Assembly (NCBI GenBank): GCA_013997645.1
Contig: PNKB01000026.1
Location: 1-39,960 of the forward strand
Source of the DNA: Cyanobacteria bacterium PR.3.49
Lineage (GTDB): Bacteria; Cyanobacteriota; Vampirovibrionia; Obscuribacterales; Obscuribacteraceae
DNA: 39,960 nt
Direction: 5' to 3'
The translations under genes were made by a program, and so were the position numbers. This document shows positions 34,417-39,960 of the stretch, one piece after another (the first letter of the stretch is position 1; each line of letters opens with the position of its first letter). The notes below the pieces were generated by a model that had not been told where the DNA came from, did not search any database, and worked only from the letters and a program-made list of their open reading frames with translations.

Positions 34417-34851
34417 CTATGGACGTCGGGAGGAGAGATTTCCAAGCTTTTCGGCCATCAGCACTGCAAATTTAAACGGATTGCCATCAAGACGATTGGG
34501 ATCTTCTACTGTCCAGCCGTATTTCTTGGCATTTTGTGTTGGGTAGCCTGCTGCTCCTCCCGCTTGCGGACAGATGGGTTTGGAGATAGCCAGCGTTTGC
34601 AGGCGATTCATATGCGAGCCGTCCAGACTAGTCAACCATTCATATTCTGAATGACTGTAGGCGGCGGATGCATTTGATTCCTGTCTGAGCTCGTGCTCCA
34701 GGCTCTCAAAATATCGAGCCAGTGCGTTGTTGTCGTAGCGGCCCCACATCTCACCTTTGATTCTGTAGGGTCTTGGTTCTCTCAGAAATATGTACCAGAA
34801 CACGGTATACAGAACTAACAATTCGGCAGCGATGATTAGATAGGCGAACAT
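34417..34851 (-). CDS. Small membrane-anchored protein of unknown function
   Basis: ATG 34851 was chosen because GGGAG lies 7 bp upstream; an in-frame TTG at 34884 would add 11 residues. The 144-residue product has one N-terminal membrane segment (about residues 2-22) rich in Leu, Ile and Ala, then a charged, soluble part with several aromatic residues (Y-G-W-T, E-W-L-T). No family is recognised. The soluble part is probably cytoplasmic, judged by the Arg-rich residues after the helix. It forms its own transcription unit, ended by the hairpin at 34361-34388. Confidence 0.6.
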   Translation of the reverse strand: MFAYLIIAAELLVLYTVFWYIFLREPRPYRIKGEMWGRYDNNALARYFESLEHELRQESNASAAYSHSEYEWLTSLDGSHMNRLQTLAISKPICPQAGGAAGYPTQNAKKYGWTVEDPNRLDGNPFKFAVLMAEKLGNLSSRRP

Positions 34852-35303
34852 ATCCGAACTCCCGGCTGAATCAGCCTCGAGCAAAGGGTTTCCATTCTGT
34901 AGCTATTACGTTCGACTCAGCGCTTCAATTTTTGTTTGCGCCGGGCGCATTTTTTCGCGCATCAATTCGCGCGCTTATAAGCACGCTTTGTGCGCTTGGA
35001 GACGCAGTTGAGGAACGCAATCGGCAGAAACTTAAGTCACGCTTAACGTGTGTAAATATGATAACGAAACATTACAAAAAAGCTATGGGTTTTTAATGAT
35101 CAGAGAATTGTCAAGTGGTTAATTCTCAGAGGTCGTCAGACGGCACAATGACGGGATTATAGGCTTGTTGAAAACCGAAGCAGGCGCTAAGGAAATCCAC
35201 TAATACCTTTCTACTTAGAGAAGTCACACCCCGGCGCCAGTGGCTGCCCTGTGTAATTGAGAAGGCATATCTCAGCAAGCATCAATCTAAAAGGTAGTCC
35301 AAG
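34852..35303. other. Intergenic region, no gene recognised
   Basis: This 452 bp gap lies between divergent genes. It holds a GC-rich hairpin, TGCGC-CGG-GCGCA, followed by TTTTTT (34937-34955), the palindrome GCTTATAAGC (34973-34982), and GAGAATT/AATTCTC (35103-35109 with 35121-35127). No tRNA-like fold or clear consensus promoter was found; a small RNA cannot be excluded. Confidence 0.5.
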
Positions 35304-36506
35304 ATGCAAATCAATCGAGTAGCAGTGGTAGGCGCCGGCACGATGGGTTCGTCCATCACAGTTGCGTTCATCGCTAAAGGAATACCGGTCCTTCTTAAAG
35401 ATGTAGATCAAGTGCAGATAGACAAGGGTCTCGCCAATATAGACCGCCTGCTCAAATCCCGCGTCGACAAAGGAATGGCTCAAAAAGAGGCGGATGCTCA
35501 GCGTGCACTGGTCCAGACAACAACCGATTATGCAAACTTTTCCGACGTTGATTTCGTCATTGAGGCAGTGGCTGAAAACATTGATATCAAAAGAAAAGTA
35601 TTCGAGAGCCTGGATGAATTTTGCAGTGTGGATGCGATCTTCGGCAGCAATACCTCAAGCTTATCCATTACACAGATAGGCTCGTTTACACGCAGACCAG
35701 ACAAAGTAGTCGGTATGCACTTTTTCAATCCGGCTCATTTGATGAAATTGGTCGAAGTCATACCTGGATTGGAAACGTCCCCCCAGACTGTAGCTGCCGC
35801 CATTGGGCTGGGACAATCGTTGGGCAAACTGGCGGTTCGGGTTGAAGAATGCGCTTCGTTTTTGGTCAACAGACTCTTGGGGCGCTACATGAATGAAGCG
35901 CTCTGGTGCCTTTTGGAAGGCGCCTCAGATATCGAGGGAATCGATAAGGCTGCTTGCGACGTAGCCATGCCCATTGGTCCTCTGGCGCTTCGCGATATGA
36001 ACGGCGCCGACATCGGTCTGGCTGTAGCAAAATTCAATTTTCAGGAATATGGAGAACGCTTTGCTCCCTGCCCGATTCTCGAAAAAATGGTAGAGAAGAA
36101 TCAGCTCGGACAGAAGACCATGGGCGGTTTTTATGCCTATGACAAAGAAACGCGCAAGCGTGCCGGTGCCAATCCTGAGATGGCCGAAACGCTCAAGGCT
36201 GTTCGCAACGGCAAAGGCGATCATGGCAAAGGAGCTGTGGAATTCAAACCGGAACGTTTGTTCTTGCCGATGATCAATGAAGCATTTCTCTGTTTGCAAG
36301 AAAGAATTTGCGCGCCCGAAGATCTTGATCCCGCTCTCTGTGCCGGTTTGGGCATGCGCGTTGGTCCTCTGGCAATGGCCACTCAGATGGGTTTGGACAA
36401 AACATTGCAAATGCTCGAGGAGCATTTTGAAATTTACGGCGAACGTTTTCGACCGGCCCCACTTCTGAAAAGATATGTCTGGGGCAAGAGGACTACGATT
36501 TCATGA
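35304..36506 (+). CDS. 3-hydroxyacyl-CoA dehydrogenase
   Basis: The 400-residue product has the NAD-binding GAGTMG (10-15) and the family's four catalytic residues in the expected places: S118 in S-N-T-S-S, H139 in H-F-F-N-P, E151 and N189. After the NAD domain (1-185) come two helical C-terminal 3HCDH-type domains (about 187-285 and 310-395), so it is longer than the single-domain about 285-residue form. It oxidises 3-hydroxyacyl-CoA with NAD in fatty-acid breakdown, or the reverse in butyryl-CoA or polymer metabolism. It lacks a hydratase part and is not the FadB fusion. It is followed 31 bp later by the glycosyltransferase gene on the same strand. Confidence 0.95.
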   Translation: MQINRVAVVGAGTMGSSITVAFIAKGIPVLLKDVDQVQIDKGLANIDRLLKSRVDKGMAQKEADAQRALVQTTTDYANFSDVDFVIEAVAENIDIKRKVFESLDEFCSVDAIFGSNTSSLSITQIGSFTRRPDKVVGMHFFNPAHLMKLVEVIPGLETSPQTVAAAIGLGQSLGKLAVRVEECASFLVNRLLGRYMNEALWCLLEGASDIEGIDKAACDVAMPIGPLALRDMNGADIGLAVAKFNFQEYGERFAPCPILEKMVEKNQLGQKTMGGFYAYDKETRKRAGANPEMAETLKAVRNGKGDHGKGAVEFKPERLFLPMINEAFLCLQERICAPEDLDPALCAGLGMRVGPLAMATQMGLDKTLQMLEEHFEIYGERFRPAPLLKRYVWGKRTTIS

Positions 36507-36537
36507 GTTCGGGCAAGAGCGCTATGAGCTTTGAGCC

Positions 36538-38385
36538 ATGACCTTGACCAGCAAAAGGTCTCTCTGCATTCTGGCTGTCGCGTGCTTCAGCCTCTTTTTT
36601 CTCGGCATGTCCACTTTCGGTGTCACAGATCCCGGCGAAGGCTACTATGTAGAAGCCGCTCGGGAGATGGTGGAAAGCGGAGACTTTATTACTCCGCATC
36701 TCAACTATCAAATCTATTTTTCAAAACCGATTTTGACTTTTTGGCTCATGGCCATTCCGTACAAGATTTTCGGTGTCAGTGAATTCTCTGCCCGCATTGC
36801 CTTTTCATTTCTTGCCACCCTTCTTGTCTTCGCGTCGTATCAAGTGGGTCGCGTCTTCAAATCGGAATTTGCCGGTCTTTTTGCCGGACTTGCCGTGGCC
36901 TCTTCTCCTCTGATAATCGCGGTCACCAGGCTTTCTCCAATCGATATTGCTTTCACGTGTTTTGTTGATCTGGCTGTTTTTGCCTTTGCAATGACCGCTC
37001 TCATCGATAGAAAGCAGTGGTGGTGGGTATTCCATGCCGCTCTGGGACTTGCTGTTTTAACCAAGGGACCGGCAGGATTGATTCTTTTTCTTGCCGGCAC
37101 TGTTGCATTCCTGTGTCTGGCTCGCCCTACTGTAGCCCAGCTCAAAACCTGGTTTCATCGCCTTCGTCCCGCTCGAGGCGCCATCATTTTCTGGGCGATC
37201 GTTTTGCCCTGGTATATAGCCATCGACGCAGCCACCAAAGGTTTATTCTTACTTGTCTTTTTCTTTTACGAGAACTTCGCTCGCTTTGCCGGACATACGA
37301 ATTTAGGCAAGAGCACGTGGTGGTATTACTTGCCGGTGATCGGCTATGGATTTGCTCCCTGGATTATTTTTCTGCCTTTTGCAGGCTTCGGAATTTTGAA
37401 AGCACAGTTGAGTTCAAGCTTTGCGGCTCGCCGCAGCTCCCTGGATAATGCCGAGCCCGAGCCGGTTTCTGCAAGCAATATACTTGCTCCTGAAAAACAA
37501 CTCTTTCTCTTTTATCTTTTGATCTGGGCTCTCAGTGAATTTCTCTTTTTCAGTTGCTCTAAAACGAAGATGGACACTTATATTTTGCCATCGTTCGCAC
37601 CGTTTGCAGTTTGTATTGCTTTCAAAATGGAAGAATGGTTGCAGGTTTTGAAAGCACAGCCGATACCAAGAAAGCCGGCAGTGGAAGGGCTTTTTACATT
37701 GGCTATGGTGCTGGGAGTGATACTTCTCATCGGTGGACCGATAGCGTCATTCTTGCTTGTGAAATCTGACACGCTGGGCAAACTTTCAATCGGCGCCGCT
37801 GCAGTAATTTTGGCGCTCGGGCTGATGGGCGCATTCCGGTTCTACAAGAAAGAGCAAATGGAGCCTGCAGTTGCCAGCTTTGCTCTGGGATTCGCCATTG
37901 CCGCCGGTCTTTGTCAGCCGGTGGGCTTTCAGCTTGGCTCGAAAAAACGCTGGGATGACCTGAAGTTGATTGCCGAGCATATCCAAGGTAAAGATGTAGA
38001 TCTAGCGATATTCAATACTTTCAAGCCGGCTGTGATGTTCTATACGCGCAGCAGTGTGGATTCGTTTTTTCACGCTCATCAACTGGAACGCAGGGCGCCT
38101 GGCGATGAAAGACCGCAGTTTGTCATTGCCAGTGACAAGGTCGTAGACCGCCTGCTGAGCCATTCGGGGCTCAATTTAAAACTGATCGAGCGCAGCGGCG
38201 AGTGGGCGGTTTATGAAGCGGTAGGCTCGAAATTGCGCAAGAATCTCACTCTGGAAGAGGTGTTTACCAAGCCACAGGCATTCGAGATGGCCATAAGCGG
38301 AAAAGGTGACTGGGGCCCGCTGACAGTGCCTTATGCCGCCGGTGACCGCTCCTGGTGGAAAAAGAGCAAGATCTCGGCTGAGTGA
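36538..38385 (+). CDS. ArnT/PMT-like family 39 glycosyltransferase
   Basis: The 615-residue product has about 11-13 membrane segments. The first outside loop carries D31-P-G-E34-G-Y-Y, at the place where GT39/ArnT-like enzymes hold their catalytic acid, followed by A-A-R-E-M, P-H-L-N-Y and K-P-I-L-T-F-W-L, typical of the family. The C-terminal part (about 460-615) is a soluble, mixed domain. Members move sugar from a lipid carrier to lipid A or proteins. The sugar and acceptor are unknown. A start 31 bp after the dehydrogenase suggests cotranscription, although the functions appear unrelated. Confidence 0.88.
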   Translation: MTLTSKRSLCILAVACFSLFFLGMSTFGVTDPGEGYYVEAAREMVESGDFITPHLNYQIYFSKPILTFWLMAIPYKIFGVSEFSARIAFSFLATLLVFASYQVGRVFKSEFAGLFAGLAVASSPLIIAVTRLSPIDIAFTCFVDLAVFAFAMTALIDRKQWWWVFHAALGLAVLTKGPAGLILFLAGTVAFLCLARPTVAQLKTWFHRLRPARGAIIFWAIVLPWYIAIDAATKGLFLLVFFFYENFARFAGHTNLGKSTWWYYLPVIGYGFAPWIIFLPFAGFGILKAQLSSSFAARRSSLDNAEPEPVSASNILAPEKQLFLFYLLIWALSEFLFFSCSKTKMDTYILPSFAPFAVCIAFKMEEWLQVLKAQPIPRKPAVEGLFTLAMVLGVILLIGGPIASFLLVKSDTLGKLSIGAAAVILALGLMGAFRFYKKEQMEPAVASFALGFAIAAGLCQPVGFQLGSKKRWDDLKLIAEHIQGKDVDLAIFNTFKPAVMFYTRSSVDSFFHAHQLERRAPGDERPQFVIASDKVVDRLLSHSGLNLKLIERSGEWAVYEAVGSKLRKNLTLEEVFTKPQAFEMAISGKGDWGPLTVPYAAGDRSWWKKSKISAE

Positions 38386-38550
38386 AGAATTCAGCTTATT
38401 TCTAGAGAAGTCTTTGAGAAGAGCCAGGATTATTTATATGAAACTGAAAAATCCCGCAATTGGGGGAGGGCTTTGAGCGGAACATAAATTGTGCATTAGC
38501 GTCAATTTAGCCCATGCAGAGATGCAGCCCCTCTGTGCTGGAGCACAATT

Positions 38551-39960
38551 ATGCTAAGAAAGGAATTTAACGGACAACGGACACTAAGTGTGGCGCTGTC
38601 ATTGTTTTTGTTCGTCGCTCCGGTTTCTCCGGCACTGGCTGCAGCTTCTCCTATCGGCAATGAAGCGCGTCTTGAACAAATTGAGAATTCGCTCTTACAA
38701 AGAACGCAAAAGGGCATGTCCGAATCCGAGCGGCTTTCGGCATTGGAGACTCGGGTCTTCGGCTCGGCAAAAGCAGGTTCGGTGAGCGAGAGACTGGCTT
38801 CTTTGGACACAGCCGTGAGCGCTGCTCGCCAATCGTCCAGCCTTCTGGCGCCGCCTATGGCACCGCGTTTGGACAACAGCCAATGGAGTAAGGCTGAGGA
38901 AGCCAAACCTCAAGCTTTATCCAATTATGACGACCCTGATTCGGCGACCTCCAGCGACGCCGCCACTGCAATGTTGAAGCGCGCTACTGATCTTTATTCT
39001 GCTGGTAATGCAGCCGAAGCCGAAAGAATGTTCAAAAAGGTACTTTCTCTTGATTCCCGCAATGCTGATGCGCATTACAATTTGGGCGCCATCGCCGAGT
39101 CGCGCGGAGATAATGCGCAGGCCCTCAACGAATACCGCATTGCTAGCCAACTAAATCCGCATGACCCGGAGTTGAAAGACGCACTGGCTCAAATTGAGCG
39201 AAAACAGTCTTCGGAAAGATTGGCACAAGCTGAGCTACAAAGACAAAAAGAAGAGCAAAATCGTGAAGCGGCTCGCCGCGACAATCTTAAATCGATGATT
39301 GCGCAAGCGTCGACTGCTTATAAAAACGGACAGTACGACAGTGCCATCAGGCAACTCGAAACTGTAGTGAAGCAAGCGCCTAATGATTCGGATGTTCGCT
39401 TTGCACTTGCTCAAGCCTACAAAGCGAAAGGCGATTTGAGCAAAGCAAGAATCAACTTGAACCAAGCGCTTGCATCACAACCCAACAACAAGCTTTATCG
39501 CGACGCTCTCAGCGATCTCGAGCAGCGTTTGGCTTCCGGCAACAGCCATGACAGCCGCGGACAGTCCGGTCAGTACGACAGTGCTCAAGCCGACGGCGGG
39601 CCGGCATACGCGCCTTCGCCCCGCAAAAAGCCTGTTGGTGACGTTTATTCGACCGCCGGCAACTCTAATTACGGTAATTCATACGGTTCGTCCGCTTCCG
39701 GAACATCCGGTTACGGCGATGTTGCTGACAGCTCCGGCGATATTCAGCCCTTTACTCCGTCGCCTTCTTATTCCAGCTCCGCGAGCGCTTCGCGAAAGTA
39801 TGACCGCGGCGGTATGAGAGGCCTGCTCGGTGGTGGCGGAGGAGCCAGCAGTCTGATTAAGCGTGCTGCTCTGGGATCCGTTACAGGCGCTGCGATGGGC
39901 GCCATGTGGGGGCGTAACTCCGGCAGCGGCATGAAATCCAATATGCTCAAAGGCGCTTTG
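38551..39960 (+). CDS. Secreted TPR protein with Gly-rich tail (partial)
   Basis: The frame is open from ATG 38551 to the right edge (470 codons, no stop), so the C-terminus is missing. A GAG ribosome site lies 8 bp upstream. Residues 1-30 form a signal peptide ending ALA. Next come a coiled-coil-like part (about 35-100), two TPR units (about 138-204), a charged helix of Gln/Glu/Arg (205-245), and two more TPR units (about 249-313). A Ser/Gly/Tyr-rich linker (about 325-420) leads to a basic Gly-rich stretch (G-G-M-R-G-L-L-G-G-G-G) and a small-residue helix like a glycine zipper (A-A-L-G-S-V-T-G-A-A-M-G). It is likely periplasmic and may assemble envelope complexes; the glycine-zipper part may contact a membrane. 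Function is inferred from shape only. Confidence 0.8.
   Translation, partial: MLRKEFNGQRTLSVALSLFLFVAPVSPALAAASPIGNEARLEQIENSLLQRTQKGMSESERLSALETRVFGSAKAGSVSERLASLDTAVSAARQSSSLLAPPMAPRLDNSQWSKAEEAKPQALSNYDDPDSATSSDAATAMLKRATDLYSAGNAAEAERMFKKVLSLDSRNADAHYNLGAIAESRGDNAQALNEYRIASQLNPHDPELKDALAQIERKQSSERLAQAELQRQKEEQNREAARRDNLKSMIAQASTAYKNGQYDSAIRQLETVVKQAPNDSDVRFALAQAYKAKGDLSKARINLNQALASQPNNKLYRDALSDLEQRLASGNSHDSRGQSGQYDSAQADGGPAYAPSPRKKPVGDVYSTAGNSNYGNSYGSSASGTSGYGDVADSSGDIQPFTPSPSYSSSASASRKYDRGGMRGLLGGGGGASSLIKRAALGSVTGAAMGAMWGRNSGSGMKSNMLKGAL

Noticed and set aside
34931..34985. GC-rich hairpin with T-tract as a definite small RNA end
   Set aside because: The stem is only about 5 bp and no upstream promoter could be defined; kept only as a remark in the intergenic entry.
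32370..35145. Shared GTCAGACGGC at about 32370 and 35136
   Set aside because: A single 10-base match without palindrome or equivalent context is expected by chance in 40 kb.
35211..35483. Minus-strand 90-codon frame near the dehydrogenase start
   Set aside because: Most of it lies antisense to the catalytic dehydrogenase gene and the product has no pattern.

Overview
This roughly 40 kb window is bacterial, gene-dense and of moderate GC. Low-complexity exported proteins, a Hanks-type kinase with an outside TPR-like region, PP2C, DUF2157/GDYXXLXY genes and several VirB/VirD4-like genes together suggest a Vampirovibrionia/Melainabacteria-like (non-photosynthetic cyanobacterial, for example Obscuribacterales-type) chromosome. 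This placement is inferred from overall gene style, with no marker gene to fix it. No rRNA, tRNA, CRISPR array, transposase or integrase was seen.

Region A (1-14817, all + strand) is the most interesting part. It looks like a reduced type IV secretion system (T4SS). In order: a Q-rich small protein; an exported Pro/Ala-rich protein; a VirB2-like pilin candidate; a strong terminator; a 1670-residue VirB6/TrbL-like polytopic protein with a very long soluble tail; a terminator; a DUF2225 zinc-ribbon protein; a VirB3/PrgI-like protein; a VirB4 ATPase; a VirB8-like bitopic protein; and a VirD4/TraG-like coupling ATPase with a disordered N-terminus and a C-terminal zinc ribbon. No VirB7/VirB9/VirB10 outer-membrane core, VirB11 or relaxase is visible. 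A palindromic motif, TGGGAWTTWCCCCA, sits about 100-120 bp before the VirB6-like gene and before the DUF2225-virB3-virB4 genes. It recurs in the divergent promoter region at 22.57 kb, which hints at a shared regulator.

Region B (14998-20142) has an acyltransferase-3 membrane protein and an O-methyltransferase on the + strand. They converge on a minus-strand run of a kinase, a small membrane/coiled-coil protein, an NAD-dependent epimerase and a VKOR/SPW-type membrane protein. Region C (20190-28488) holds that receptor-like Ser/Thr kinase, a DUF2157-GDYXXLXY pair on the + strand, an exported protein of unknown function, a cysteine hydrolase, a PP2C phosphatase and a polytopic membrane protein. 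The kinase and PP2C could form a reversible phosphorylation circuit.

Region D (28696-34851) has a UMF1/Atg22-like MFS transporter, two proteins of unknown function, a replication-relaxation family protein preceded by strong inverted repeats, an orphan OppF/DppF-type ABC ATPase and a small membrane protein. Region E (35304-39960) has a 3-hydroxyacyl-CoA dehydrogenase with a full catalytic set, an ArnT/PMT-like glycosyltransferase, and a secreted TPR protein that runs off the right edge.
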